Shown one piece after another: positions 11,601 to 26,600 of a stretch of DNA of 64,000 nt (the stretch's first letter is position 1; each line of letters opens with the position of its first letter). The translations under genes were made by a program, and so were the position numbers. The DNA is from Sphaerolaimus hirsutus (taxonomy: Eukaryota > Nematoda > Chromadorea > Monhysterida > Sphaerolaimidae): positions 10,224,704 through 10,288,703 of the forward strand of contig OZ038452.1 of NCBI GenBank assembly GCA_964036195.1. Reading direction: 5' to 3'. The notes beneath the pieces are model-generated. The model ran no database searches, was not told the DNA's origin, and saw only the letters and a program-made list of their open reading frames with translations.

Positions 11601-14600
11601 ATTCAAAAACAACGCACCTTCACAACAGTAATGGTCCCCTCGGCAATGTCTCCTTCCCTGACGCCCTCGTATTCGAGCACGGTCGTGCTGGGCGGGGCAG
11701 ACTCGCGAGGGGGCGGAGTCGGGGGTTTCTCCGGTTCTGGGGGTTGAAGTTTACGTTTAGGGGGTTTTTAAGTGAAGAAGGCGGCGGGAGCTATCGGTAA
11801 CTTTTACTTTGTTATACTAAATTTTTCTCGGATGAGCGTACCGTATTTGCTTGAAAAGCCCCCCCCCTTGAATACCCCCCTCGAATTATTCACCCCTGTA
11901 ACACGTGTGAGGAAAAAATAATTCCCCACTTGCATAATTCCCCCTTAAATCATAAGATTAATTTGTTATGTCTAATTTGAACAAAAATATCATGTTATTG
12001 CGTTAATCTAGCATATTTCATGAAATCTGTTGATAGAACTTGATGCTTGAAAATTTTGACGAAATTATAATTCCCCCTCTCGGATAGTTTCCCCTCCAAA
12101 AGTCTGACGAAATAATAATTCCCCAGGGGGATCATTCAAGCAAATACAATATTTATACGGATACGGGGCATGATTTTTCAACTGATTTTTATCAAAACAA
12201 ATCTGAATAGATTAAATGAATTAATCAAAAATGACTTTTGTAAATGCATCAGCTAGACATTTTTTACCGCCCCTCAATACACCGTTGCGCTGATATCCAC
12301 TGATAATCCTAATCAGCCGCCAACCCACCTGGATGCCTCTGTGGGCTTTCAGGGCTCTCCAAAACCGTCTCCCTGACAGGTTCACCGGGTTGATCGTGGG
12401 CAGCGAGGTCAGTTTCCGGCGGCGACGCCAAATGAGTGAGTGGTTGCGCGGCCGGCGGCGAAATATCAGCGTACGTAGGCGGCGGCGTGGGGGCAGTGGC
12501 GGGACTGTAGTAATCATCCTTCGGCGGCGGCGTTGGGGCAGTGGCGGGTTTGTAGTAATCATCCTTCGGCGGCGACGCGCGCTGTGTGAAAAACCCTCAA
12601 AATAAAACATCTTGAGCAAGCTGGAATTTGAGACGCTAACTACAATAGAAGCACAACTCACAGTTGGCACTTTGCCAAAAGTGGCAGTGTAGGTGGTGGT
12701 GGTTTCGTCGATGAACATCTCGTGGTGAATCACCCTGCGCGCCACGTCCTCGCGCCCGATGCGCTGCAGCGCTTGCTCCAAATTGTGCTCTGCGATTGAG
12801 TAAAATTTGACCTCAATTTTGTAAAACTATACAGTAAAGATTACTATAGAGTTTAAATATATGAATTTAAAAACAGATTTTATTTATAAAGTAAAGTTAT
12901 ACACCACAGCATGCAGTAATTCCTACTGATAAAGTAGATCAACTTTGAATTTGGGTGAACTCGATATGCTACCAAAACAACTCCAGAAATTAATCCCGAC
13001 TTTAATCCATCAAAAAACAAATCCATCCAGACCCAAACTCACTATCAGCAGCCTCCCCATTGCGCTCTAGCCAGATGCGCACGGCGACGATGGCCTCCTT
13101 GCCGCCGCCGCCGTACTCCGACCTGATCTGTCTGATGTCGCCGTCGGGCAGTTCGAGCGCCCTGGCGAAGCGCTGCCAATCGGCGCCAATGTCCTTGGAC
13201 AGGTCGGCCAAGGAAATGTCCGTTTTAGGCAGTTTTGACGGTTCTGTGGGAATGTGGGATGAGTGTGTTCGGTGATTGAGTAATGTGCCGAGTAGATTGA
13301 GTAATGTAGATTTCAGGTGCCATTCAATTTTTGAATTTTTTTTCGATATTGGCTTGGCACCATAGTTGTTAAAATTACTGAACTTTCTCCAAAGTATATG
13401 TAGATGTAAAACGCTTTCTTTCTATGTGAGTAAAATACTTTTTTCAGGAAAATTGTAAAGAGAGTACTTTTTCACCAGAAAATGTAAAAGCGAGTACTTT
13501 TCTTTATGGAATATGTAAAATTATTGCTTCGAGATTTCTTATTTTAGCAACAAAAAATTACAATTTCAAATTTCTGAACTACATTTTCTGCACACGTGAG
13601 TACAGGTACTTTTTTAAAGGTAAATGTATTTACCCAGTATTCCAGTATATGTATTTTCCGAGTGAATGTAAATAAATTTTAACAACTGCGCTTGGCACTG
13701 TATCCTAGTTATGATGCAGTGCCGCCACGCTGCAAGACACGGCGAGTGAAATCCAGGCGACTTTCCAATCACCAAACTGAAAACCCAAGTGCCGACCAAA
13801 CTAACCGGGATCGTTCAGGGACGGGTACTTCTTGACCAGCGGCATGTGCTCCGCCGACGTGGCCGACACGTTGTCGCTCTGCGCGAATTGAGCACGTGAT
13901 TGTAATGGATTTAATCAATGGGTGGAAATAATGGCACGGCCAAAAAATCAATCACCGACATTTTCAGCGGCCCATTCACTGCGCAATTTTGTTTTTAAAT
14001 CGCAAACATGAAGGCAGGCCATTCTCAACTCACACAAATTGCAATTTTTACATAGCCTCGCACAATGGTTTAAAATGACCTTATAAGGACAGTAAAATAT
14101 AAGACATTAATACATATGCTATAAAAAATACGCGGCGTATTACACACCAAAAGTTACAAACAAAAACCTCTCCTAAGAGACCGACAATCTACTTTATCAT
14201 TCAAAGGAAGCATGCACAAAAACAATTCTCATGCACTACACACTAAAGCAATCATGCACATGAATAAAAAGACACAGCCCTGAAGTTTATAAAGAACATG
14301 AACGCTATCAATCTGGCAGCCATGCACAGCAATTTGTCACCGCTTCGAGCAGCCGCAGCCACGAAAATCGAGTCCGAAAAACGCCTCGCGCACTCACAGA
14401 CAGAATAGATCCACTACTGAGGCTGAGCTTTACGTTTGAACCAGTTTCTGGTCCATCAGGCTGTGTCTTGTCAGCCAGCAGCTGGTCAGCTTCTGACATC
14501 TTCCCAGTGACAATGGCAGAACTGGTCCAGAATTTTGGCCGGCCCGTCTCCTCCTAATATTGAAGCGCGGGTGTGAAGAAAAGACAGTTAGAAGTGAGAG

Positions 14601-17600
14601 AGTGGAAAATTAATGCGCTGTGAATTGGTCAATTTGTTGTGACTCAATTATCACGAAATTAACGTGATGAAGGACCAATTTACATTACATTATTTTCAAT
14701 AATTATAGTTCAGAAACAAAACGTCTACGCAAGCCAACCACCAAAAATATGTCTACATGAAGTCAGACTATAGTCTAACAGTTCTGAAAGGGAAAATAGG
14801 GAGTTTGAAGTGACTGTATATCCCCGAAAAATATCATCATCTGAGAGCCGAGTATTAATCAAAACAATATACCGTATATCCGCGAATAAGTCCCCCATTC
14901 GAATACCCTGTTAGCCGAGTGGGGAAAAATAACTCCTCCCCTCCAATAACATCCCCACTTTGATAGGTAGGAAATATAAAATGTATAAAATATGTTTTTG
15001 TGTGTATTCTGTAAACTTTCAGTAAATTCTGTAAATTCTGCACTTGTGCTAACTAGTATTGATTATTATGCTTCAATGGCCCTACATACACTAATTTTCA
15101 CAATGACTGATGTGAAAACTGAAATAGCGACATGGCGACATCCAGCCTACTCTTATTGTATGCTATATGTGCTTTAGTTTTCAAATTTTAAAATGTAAAC
15201 TTTCATTAATTTAAATTCAAATTTAAATGAAATAAAATGATTCAACCGTGTTAGTTAATTTACATTTGAAAAAATTTCAGTTTTCACACGAAGTCAAGAT
15301 GAAAACTAGTGTGTGTAGGCACAATTATACAATTTGTAATCCAATCTATGACTTATCTGACCAATTCAACCCAATTTACGCAGTAAATTGAGCACCTTTT
15401 TTACGCTAAATTTTTTTTATAAATAATTAAAAGTGAAAAAAAAGTAAAAATTTATTATATTAAAATTCAATTTACGAAAAAAATCACCCCCCCCCTCGAA
15501 TAAGTCCCCCACCGGAATTATTACGAAAAAAATAACTCTCTGGGGACTTATTCTAGAATGTACGGTATACACAATAAGCTATTAATGAACAAAATGAGCG
15601 ATATGAACTATTCGAGGGAACACAGCTACTGAGGGTTACAACTAGTGATGGAAAGCGCAATGGTTTCAAAAAAATGCGCCGTGTGCCATGGTATCATTCA
15701 ATCTCCAGTTGCAACAGAAAAAGACTAGGATTATTAGATTTTGCTACCAGTTCATTCAATGCCACACAATCATTCATCAACATTCAACTGCAAATTGAAA
15801 ATTTCAAGGGCACATATTCAATACCCAGAATTCGTTACATTCACGCATAATAAAAAAGCACTACACAAATGCACCCAAGACATAAAATAAACTGCCAGCT
15901 AATATAATTGAGCTTTTGATGACATCTGGATTCGTTCAATTATATCTCACTCCCCAAGCATAGTTGGGCCAAGTGGTCTGGTGTGGAATTGCCCCCAGGT
16001 GTTTACTACATGCACCCCTGGGGGGACCCCTGTGGCTGCTCTGATGTAGCCACAGGGGCACCCCATGTAAAAAAAAATTCATCTGGCCAATATAAATGAG
16101 TTTGATAAATTTTGAAAAAAGGCATTTTTATATTGTAAAAGCACCAGAAAAGCTCACAGGTAATGGAAAACAACCACTCTGTAAGAGACCCAACCTTTTT
16201 TTGGTGTCAAAGGGACCAAGTTATCTGACAAGCCATCAAAGACTACCTGAAAAAATCCCTTTGACATGCAGAAATCATTCCTTTTCACAACTGGCGCTAA
16301 GTGAAACCTTTATTATGGGGGGTCGCCTTTGGGTGACATATACACCTTGATGTGGTGCATCTTTTACCACCCCTGCCCCTCTCTGAACCCCACTCAAAAA
16401 AGTTGCTGTTGAACAAAAGAACAATTTTTTATTATCTGGAACGTCATCTTGGATTTGTGTGAAAAGTGAAAAGGAATGATTTCTGCATGTCGAAGGGATT
16501 TGTTCAGGTAGTCTTTGATGGCTTGTCAGAGAACTTGGTCCCTTTGACACCAGAAAAGGTTGGTTCTCTTACAGAGTGGTTATTTTCCTTTACCTGTGAG
16601 CTTTTCCAGTTCTTTTACAATATAAAAATGCCATTTTTTTCAAAATTTCGAAAAAGCTCATTTATATTGGCCAGATAAAATTTATATTTTTTTACATGGG
16701 GTGCCCCTGTGGCTACATCAGAGGTCCCCCCAGGGGTGCATGTAGTAAACACCTGGGGGCAATTCCACACGGCGAAAGACCTGTGCCCAAGTAAACCCGG
16801 TACCCAAGTACGCCCGGTGCCCAAGTTTAAATACCTGGTGCCCAAGTACACCCGGTGCCCAAGTAAAATGCCTGTACTTGGGCACCGGGTGGATGTTCAC
16901 TTGGGCACCGGTTAGGTGCAAGCGAAAGACTAGTTGACAAACACTTGTATTTATGACCTGAAAAACTATCGAGTCCGGGTAACATTACGGGTTGTGAACA
17001 TGAATGCTAGTTGACTAGCGATCACCTTCACAACCAGGAATGTTACCCGGACTCGATAGTTTTTTTAGGATCGTAAATACAAGCGCTAGTTGACTAGTGC
17101 TCGTATTTACGACCCGAAAAAATATCGAGTCAAAGTACGCAACCGCCACGGTGTCACACAGGTTTCACTTCGGCTCAACACGAAACACGTTTACAGCAAC
17201 CATCTGAAAACACCCAATCCCAATGGGAACCCACCGGTCTGCCAGTGTACTCCGGCAGGGTAATAGCCAGTGTGCAGATTGGGTGCTGAGGGGGTAGGTT
17301 TTCCCTGCCCGCCTTAGGTTCCTTCATAAATGCGATGCGACCAGACGCGCCCGCTTCTTGGTCGTCGGCGTCGCGCAGCTGAGTAGAGTGATTATTGTGT
17401 GGTTGGGAAGAAGTTGTAGTAAAATTGTGACGCGGCGCACGAAAAGATTTCTTAATGTAAAATCGACGGAAATAGGTTCGAAAGTTTTCAATTTTGTTTA
17501 GAATTTTGCAAATATTATTTTGTGATGAATTTGAGTTAGCGTTGAAAAAATCTTGCATCATTTTGATAAAGTCTCGGAAAATTGATCAAAAATAAAAAGT

Positions 17601-20600
17601 TCAATGTCTCTGAAAAATTCAGAGAACAATATTAATGAGTTAAAAATATAAAATATTGATTATTTAAATTTTAGATATTTTCATCTCACAAAAAAGATAA
17701 AATTAAAAATCTCTGTAGAAATTAAAAAAATTTTATTTAAGATTGTCTGATCTTTTAAAAATTTAAATCTCCCAATAAATATAAATTTTTTCAATGCTAA
17801 TTTGGAAGTTTACATTCAAGGTCTAGGCAGAGTTGTTAAAAGGTACGTACGTTTACTCAAAAAATACGCGTACGCGAGTACGCGGTAAATACATTTACAT
17901 ATACTTTTCAAAAAAATACCGTACGCACTTGTACGCGTACACTTTTAAAGCGTACGCGTACGGAAAATGTATTTATGAAAATTCAATGTGGGACATATTT
18001 ATAAATTAACTACACTGTTATGTATTTACAGAAGTGGTTCCATTGAATATTTTAGATATGCGGGGGGAGTGCCTTTGAAAATTTCAAAATTCGCAACCAA
18101 ATCGAAATGGTTGTGGAGACCATGAATGTGGTAACCGAGTCGGGAGAACGATGATTTTTATCTCCTAGAAAAAGAGACCTTGAAAACTGTATAATCTGTC
18201 ATTTGGTTATAGAAAAACATACGTTGTGCTGTACACGTATGAAAAAGTGCCCACTTTTACACATTCTATGAACAAAAGTAGTCGTTTCTACACTCACAAA
18301 AAAGTACCCACATTTACGCGTACGTACGAGTAAAAAAAAAGTATTTTACGTTTTCTATACTTTGTGGTGAGTAAAAAAAAATACTTTACGTTTACATATA
18401 CTTTTAAAAAAGTTCAGTAATTCTAACAACTCTGGGTCTAGGTAAAGGTCCCGAGGAAAAAAAACCTGCATCACTAACCCGCATCACAAAAGCAAGTCGG
18501 TTTTCTTGGAACGGTGTAAACGTGAGATGCAGCTGTTCCCCAGACTTTGTCACCGGCAGCAGATTTCCAGCAAACTCCAAATGTTGATCCTTCGCCGACA
18601 GAACTTCCACGTCGCGCGATTTGGCTATTTCAGTGAAATGTTCCTGTTTTTCGAGGGTCTTGTCTTCCTTGTCGTCGGTCATGCAGAACACCCTGAAAAA
18701 GAGTGAAGGAATTGTTTGTTGAATTCTCGCACGCTCGATGGTAAAAATAGACAGAATCGTTCAAGCTCAGTTGGTAAATAGATTTGAGGTTGAAATGTAT
18801 TACATTTGTGAAAAATATATAGTATATCCTTAAATAAGACCCTAGGGAAGTTACTCGCTTCGTTAGAAGTTTTTAGGGGGCGTTATTCAAAATAGGGGTA
18901 TTCGAGGTGGCTTTTTCGAAAATATACGGTAGTTGTATCTTAATTAATATGGAAAAGCCTGAAAATGGTTTTAACATACTCAAACATTTAGGTAAGCCGG
19001 TGGGAATACTGAGATCAAATTACCAATGCGCTTAATATTCCCGAGTCAAGATAGAAATAAATTTCGATTTGCACGAGTACCAAAAGTAAATAAACGTTCG
19101 AGCTCCAACAGAACATGCCAACAGAAATCAAGACTATGCCTCACCTGAGCTGACCCTCGGTGGGGTAGTGGCGCCTGGCGAACACGACGAACTTGGACAT
19201 GTAGGGCACGTGCGCCGCGTCCGAGTACACCTCCTGCGCCATGCGAGCCGCGTCCCTGGGCGTCTGGCAGTCCATCAGCCAGAATCGGGCGGACACGGTA
19301 GTTGTGAACGAGACCATGTCGCCTAAGAGGGGGGGGGGGGTTACGGTCATTTGGCGTGGAATGCATTTATGATTATGAATGTTTGTGTCTGTGTAGTCTT
19401 CGTGGTAAAGACATCGATGACTTGATTTTTCCAACTGTATTAAAAATTTTTGTACTCGCTCAGTTGATGTAAATATATTTAGGTATTATACAATTTTTAC
19501 GCGTTGGCGACACTGATAAATTTCAAAAATATAGAATATCGTTATAGAAATACGATTGCCGCTCCAAAACCAACAGATTCCAATTCTCCATTCAAGCACA
19601 CCCCTTACATAACCAAGAACCCCCCACCCTCCCTCACCACTAAAAGTCAACTGCGTCGTCCCAGTGATATCCTCCCACTGGGCCTGCGCCGCGCCGCCGG
19701 TGATGCTGCACAACAAACGCAAAGTGGGCGGCTCCTGGCCCGGCTGGCCGCTGTACTGCGTCAGCATGGACTTTTGCGACGATTGCGGCAAAGGGATGCA
19801 CAGGGTGATCGGCTTGTGGAACTTGCGCCTGAGAAGGGGTGGGTGGAGGGCAGGGGTCTCGAATGGGGGGGGTTGGGGGGGGGTTACCCCCCCCCCCCAA
19901 ACCGCCCAGCTATCTATCTATCCCGGAGGCCGCTCAGCTATCTATCTATCCCGGAGGCAAAATTTTGGGCTACTACCCCCTAAACCCCCCCCCCCAAATC
20001 GCTCAGCTATCTACCTATCTGGAGCGATTTTTCAGAAACTATACCCCAATTTTCGCTCAAAATCGCTATTTTTCATACCTATATATAGATTTTCACCTCC
20101 AAAATCACTGGTTCATGTGTCTAACTGCCTATTTTCAGCTATTTTAAGTACTATATGCTCTTGTATACCCATTTTGAGCTGTTTTACAGCTACTTTTAGC
20201 GATTTTTCTCCCTTTTCTTCCTTCTATGCCCCGAAAAAGCCTATATATCGAACCACCACAACCCCCCCCCCCCCAAACCCCCCCCCAGAAAATTTTTCAG
20301 CTATCTATCCCTCCGGAGGAGCGATTTGCTATCTATCCAACCACTCGGAGGGTCAAAATTCAAGATACCCCTGGTGGAGGGGGTAGAATTGGACTGGGTG
20401 AGGGTGAATGAATATACATACATATATGTACTCGGCCGACCGCGTAGTATATGTATATTGGCCCAAAATTACTTATGTCCTCACTCGGTCCTTACTCGGA
20501 CCCCGTCCCGTACCGTCAATTCTATATAAAATACACTGAACGGGGTGCCTGTGTGAAGTGTGTAGTCACTGATTTTGTTATCCCAATTTTACAAAAGCAG

Positions 20601-23600
20601 CTCACCCAAGCCCGAGCCGATTCGCTTAGTTTCCACTTGTTTAGAAAGCCCAATTTTATATTCAAAAAAGATTGCCCTGTGCACACTTCAGCTGACAACG
20701 ACACTAGATGTCAGCCTGCTCCCATTCCAATCTCGCTGATGAATAACACTACATATGTACTATAGATCACCAGTAGAATTCGTGTATTTCATATGTAAAT
20801 GACATACTTACATAAACAGCGACAGGCATAAAATTGAAGACATTTTCAGGTACCGTATTTACTCGAATAATTCCCCCCCCACTTGAATAATTCCCCCCTC
20901 GAATAATTCCCCCCTGCTAAGCGAGTGAGGAAAAAATTATTCCCCCACTTGAATAATCTCCCTCACAATGTTGGTGAATAAATAATGCACATTTATATAT
21001 AAGACAATCGATAAAATCAAACCAAGCAAAATAGCACTGCCTCCTTTGATTCATCGAATACAAATGCAGCACATTCCGTGTGTGAGGATGCAAATGAATG
21101 TGCACTACCAATGGAAATTGGACGTACATGTGTATGTAGTGTGACGGAAACATACTTGAAAATTCTGAGGAAATAATAATTCCCCCACTTGAATAATTCC
21201 CCCCCCTTGGATAGTCCCCCCCCTCAAAAATGTCTGACGAAAAAATAATTCCCCGGGGGAATTATTCGAGTAAATACGGTATTTGCTTCTACAGGGAACT
21301 ATCTGCTGAAAATATCTATTGTGTGGTGGGAAATTGCGCGCTTGCGCGCAAATTTTATGCATAAACCTTGGAAATAGAGGCAACTGCAGTTAAGTGGTAA
21401 AAAATTAACATACAATTTGCAACTTTTTCCTACTTATTTAACACATCCCTCGCCACTTCACAAAGTGAAGAACAAACTCCAACACCATGACCCCCAACGC
21501 AAAACTACAACCACCAACCTCCTAGGTTCAACGGTGACAATCGGACTGACTGCAACCCTGTTTCCATGCAAACGTTGAACAACATCATTGGGCACGGGTT
21601 GCGCCTGCAGCGACACTTTGATGGTTTTGGTGAGTGAGCCCTCGGGGAAAACTGCTTGAACCTGCGAGGTTATGGATAGTGTAAAAGTATCATTTCAGAT
21701 ATAATTGCTGGCATCTGTGTGTCTCCATAAAGACGGCGCACACACTAGTTGACACACGTGTGTGAACTGGTCTGTGTCAACTCAGATTTCAATCGTTACA
21801 CTTACAGAGCGATCTCCAAATGCACTGTTGCAATGTTGAAAAATAAGTATTACGGCAAGGGCATTGGCAGATCGCTCTACGACACTCGATCCGCAATCTG
21901 AGTTGACAGTTTGACACAGACCAGTTGACACGCAAGCGTCAACTGTGTGCGGGCCACCAAAAAGTCTTTTTGAGTACTAGTAACGAGTACATTTGTTGAC
22001 ATAACATACTTAAAGTTACCGGGTGTTCAAGTGAAATACATAAATAATAATAGATAAAATAATTCAATAGCAAAACATCATAAAAACCATCCAAAACTTC
22101 GCCAAAATCCACAGCTTCACTAAAACCCCCAAAATCCACCAAACTCCAACCTGCGGCACTACAGTGCTGACAATCATGCCTCCATCGGGCCCCACAGCAT
22201 GCACCTCCTGCCTGATCCTGGTGACCACGGCGAAGTACTGGGGGAAGTCGCTGGTCAGGATGCGGGTGATCCTGGTCGTGTTCAGGTCTTCCAGCTGGGA
22301 CAACTCTTCTGGGTCAAAGGACTCGTTCAGGACTTCCTGGGAGGGGGTTGGGGGTTGGGGGTTGGGGTTGGGGTTGGGGGAATGGGGTTGGGGTGGATAG
22401 TGGGAAGGATAGTGAGGCAGGTTGTGGCTCTACGTACTAGTTGACGGCGGAAATTTCGGAAACTGAAAAATCTGCTTTGGACGAATTTGAGTTTACCAGA
22501 ATGAGCGCACTTCAAATGGCGCTGCACACTCTAGTTTACTGCCAGAAAACTAACATTTCGTGAACTCAGAAATCTGAGGAATTTGAACGGTATTTGAGTA
22601 GGGTTCAAACGATATATCGTATCGAATATCGAATATCGGATATCGACCATTTTTTAATATCGAATATCGAATATCGATATCGAAAATGTTGAAAAAATAT
22701 CGAATATCGAATATCGATATCGAAAATTTTGAAAAAATATCGAATATCGATATCGAATATCGACCATATTTTCAATATATCGAACCTGTATAATGTCCTT
22801 AATTAAGTGATTATTTTTGTTTTGAGATATTTGTGATTAATTTGATTTGCTTATAGTATTTAAGTTGATGAGTAAAAGTAAAGTATTAAATGTCATCTTT
22901 GTTGGAGTGCTTACTCCACATTTCTTGTATTTGGTTTGGCCACATACCTACTGAACTACCTACCTCAAATTTGAAGCCAGAAAATGCTGATATGCTGCTT
23001 TTTTGCAACATGCAACATGGGTTATAAGTATGCATTGTAATATCTACCAATTTTTGTTTGTCTGAAACAATTTGATTAGTCATGTTTTTTCTTCGATTTT
23101 CTCATTCTGACCGTTGTAAACCTTGTTAAAATCAATTGTACTTTTCAGTAAAGAGATAATCAACCATGTTTGCAACCATATGAAAATACAATATGCTGCT
23201 TGAAATATGCCTTGCTATACCAAAAGCTAAATATCGAATATCGAAAATATCAAAATATCAATATCGAATATCGACCATTTTTTGTATTGAATATCGAATA
23301 TCGATATCGAGGGTCCATATCGTATCGAATATCGATATCGAAAATTTTGAAAAAATATCGAATATCCAATATCGATATCGAAAATTTTGAAAAAATATCG
23401 AATATCGAATATCGACATCGAAAAGTGATATCGTTTGAACCCTATATTTGAGTGTACCGGAATTAGATGTTAGTCAACTACAGTTGACGTAGAATAAAAA
23501 CCTCATTCAGTAAACTCAAAAGCGTTCAATATTTTTGCTAAAAAATATTGAACAAAAACTAATGTATTTATGCAGCAACAAGGCGTCCAAAACTTATTTC

Positions 23601-26600
23601 CAATTTCCTAAATTTCAACTGAAAGCCACATAGCTTTTACGGGTGCCCCATGTAATTATACTGTATCCGAGTGAATAAAAAATGTTCTCATCATTTCAAC
23701 CCACCTGCACCGCGTCCTCGGTCGCCTCCAGCTGATGCTCCTTCCAATGTTCTCCATCATCAGATCGCAGAATGACGATCTCCCTTTCCCTGCCCCTCAG
23801 AGAGGCGAAATGGGGCACCTCCAAAATGACGGGGCCCAGGAATTTGGCTCCAGCCGGACCCATTTCCAAAATGCGACTGGCCAAACCCTCGCCCTCGCAC
23901 AGCGGCGGCGGGTTGACCAGTTTGTCTTTGCGCAGGTACCTGTGCGGAGGACACGCAGTTGGTTGTAGGGTTCAAACGGGACCGCGGTCCCGGTACATGG
24001 TTCGGCAAAAAGTCGGGACTGGGGCGGTCCCGGTCCCGGTCCCGACACCTCAGTCCCGGTCCCGGTCCCGGTCCCGACAATTGAAAAAGGCCAGTCCCGG
24101 TCCCGGTCCCGGTCCCGACCACCCAGTCCCGGTCCCGGTCCCGGTCCCGGAATTTTTCAGCGGTCCCGATAAGAAAAATTTACCGGACTGGATCCAAATT
24201 TTGCTTTTTAAATACTTGTAAAATTCGAAAAAATTCGCGCCAGTCGGCGCATTCTCATTCCGTCGATGAATTTTTGACGTTTTTTTGGTGAGTTCCAAGG
24301 GAGGATACTGATGGTAATCTTCACAGTGGTAATCCCCCTTCATGTACTGATGGTAATCCTACACGGCGAAATATGCACAACTTTTCTATGTACACATGGT
24401 AATCTCATATGTATGGTAACCTTAAATGTACTTTGTGTCTGTTTGTCCCCACATGTATGATATTGATTTTGTTCATCTATTTTTTATATTCTATTTTATA
24501 AAACATGTGTTTTTTATTGCATCCAAGTCAAAACTAAAATGGCAGATTTTTATTTATAAATTGAAAATATAAATATAGATATAAATATTTACATTCACTA
24601 TGCACACACTAGTGATGGAAAAGTGCCAGGAAAAATGGCTCCACATCCAGGTGCCATGGCATTATTCAAAATAATGGCACTGGGTGCCAGAGAAGATGGT
24701 GCCAAGCGCCAAGGGCACCACAGCACCATTCAACATATGGCGCCAAGCACCAAAGGGTGCCAGAAAGAATGGTGCCAGGTGCTGAGGTCAATGGAGTCAT
24801 TGGATGCAATTTTTTATTTACCCACATATGTAAATATTTACATCACTTGATATGACACAGGGCATCTGTTTCCGCATGTGGGTTGCTCACATGTGCCAGC
24901 ATAAGTAATTCTATTGTGCAATGCTGCAACCCAATGTATCAATGTGCATACATAAATACCAACTGTTCATGTGCATTTCATTAGCTGTCAATCATGTTGA
25001 TTTTTGATGATGGGTGTACAGTTACAGTTATTTTTAGCATTCATCACGATGTTCACCACATGTACTGATGGTAATCCATCTTGTACGAATGGTAATCCAC
25101 TATGTACGGATGGTAATCTAAATTGGATTACCATCTGTACAGATTATCACTGAGCAGATTACCATCAGGAATCTACCAGTTCCAAACATTCTCATTCATG
25201 TTCGACATCAGAGAAGGCTTAAAAATTTATTTTCCTTCAGAAAGCACTGCACCAGCTTATGTATCAATACTCACTGTCATAATTTTCGTGCATTATGTCT
25301 TTTTTGTGACTCAATTGAATTTTGTGACTTATATTATATTTTTGATGACAATTTTGATTGAATGAAGTGTGAAAATCGTATGAAACTTCTGAAAATATGC
25401 ATTCAAATGGTTATCGGTCCCGATAGGGCTCAAAATAGGGCTATGGTCCTGGTACCTGGTTCGGCAAATCCTGGTCCCGGTCCGGATGCCCCAGTCCCGG
25501 TCCCGGTCCCGGTCCCGACAATTGAAAAATGCCAGTCCCGGTCCCGGTCCCGGTCCCGACCACCTAGTCCCGGTCCCGGTCCCGGTCCCGATAAGAAAAA
25601 TTTCTGGTCCCGGTCCCGGTCCCGGTCCGAAAAACTGGTCCCGTTTGAACCCTAGTTGGTTGGTTGAAATAAATTACTCAATATATTAATGGGGTTGGCA
25701 GTTACCCCACGGCCCACCCACAAGCGTACCAGTTATCTAGATGTGAGAAACGATTTTTGAGAAGTTTTGGTCCAATTTTTGCACAAATACGCTAATTTTC
25801 ATGCCTTTTTGCCCATTTAACATTTAAAATCACTGGTTATTCCGCCTTATTTCCCATTTTCAAAGATTTTTGGCTATATGTGTGCTTGTACACATTCTGC
25901 TATATTCCCCTATTTTTACCGGTTTTCTCTGTGTTCTACCTTTTAAACCTTGAAAAGCCTATACCTATATTGAACACCGAGGAACCCCACAAAAAATTGT
26001 AACGCTATGAGAATGTAGGCACCTAATTGCTCCATTCCCCAAGGTAAGGTGCCACTCTACCGGCGAACTCTACCAACCAAACCAGTCACTCAATGTCACA
26101 TAGAAAAGTCACCTGCAGGTAACCCGCATGGGCTGCGGCGCCTTCCTGGGGGGTACGATGATCCTGACGCCGCTGTGTCTGCAGCCGCGCATCGCTCCGC
26201 CCCGGGCGTCCACCATGAACGAGATTAGGAAACTGTAAATTGTGGGGGGTAAATTGGGTCACTCGAGTCTTGGGTCATTTGGTAGGGGTTGCAACTTGCA
26301 AGGGGCGCGATGGTGTGCTGAATGTTTTAAGGTTTTGAGAAAATTGTCTGTTGAAATTTGTCGTTTTTTTAAAGTTTTCTTCGTTGGGGCAGTGCCATCG
26401 ACGTCATGCGCAGCGGTATGGGACCCACACGAACTAGTTGACATCAAAATTTGTGTCAACTGAATACAACTAAATTTTGGTTAATTATTTGACTTTAACT
26501 GTCCTGTGTGATAGAGCATGGTGAATTTTATATCGTGACATTTAATTTTCATTGTTTCTGTAAAGTGTGATGCTTTTAAAATTGTTTTTGTTTTTAGTTG

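Noticed and set aside
12221-12781. 186-codon minus-strand frame rich in Arg
   Set aside because: Wrong frame of the Pro-rich exon. It reads through both splice sites; the phase-checked frame is SPPKDDYY.
19504-20386. Plus-strand frames of 159 and 240 codons
   Set aside because: Antisense of the ZU5 exon running into C/G homopolymers of the hAT-like element.
23772-24221. 149-codon plus-strand frame rich in Pro-Val-Pro
   Set aside because: Produced by the GGTCCC array and the antisense of a ZU5 exon.
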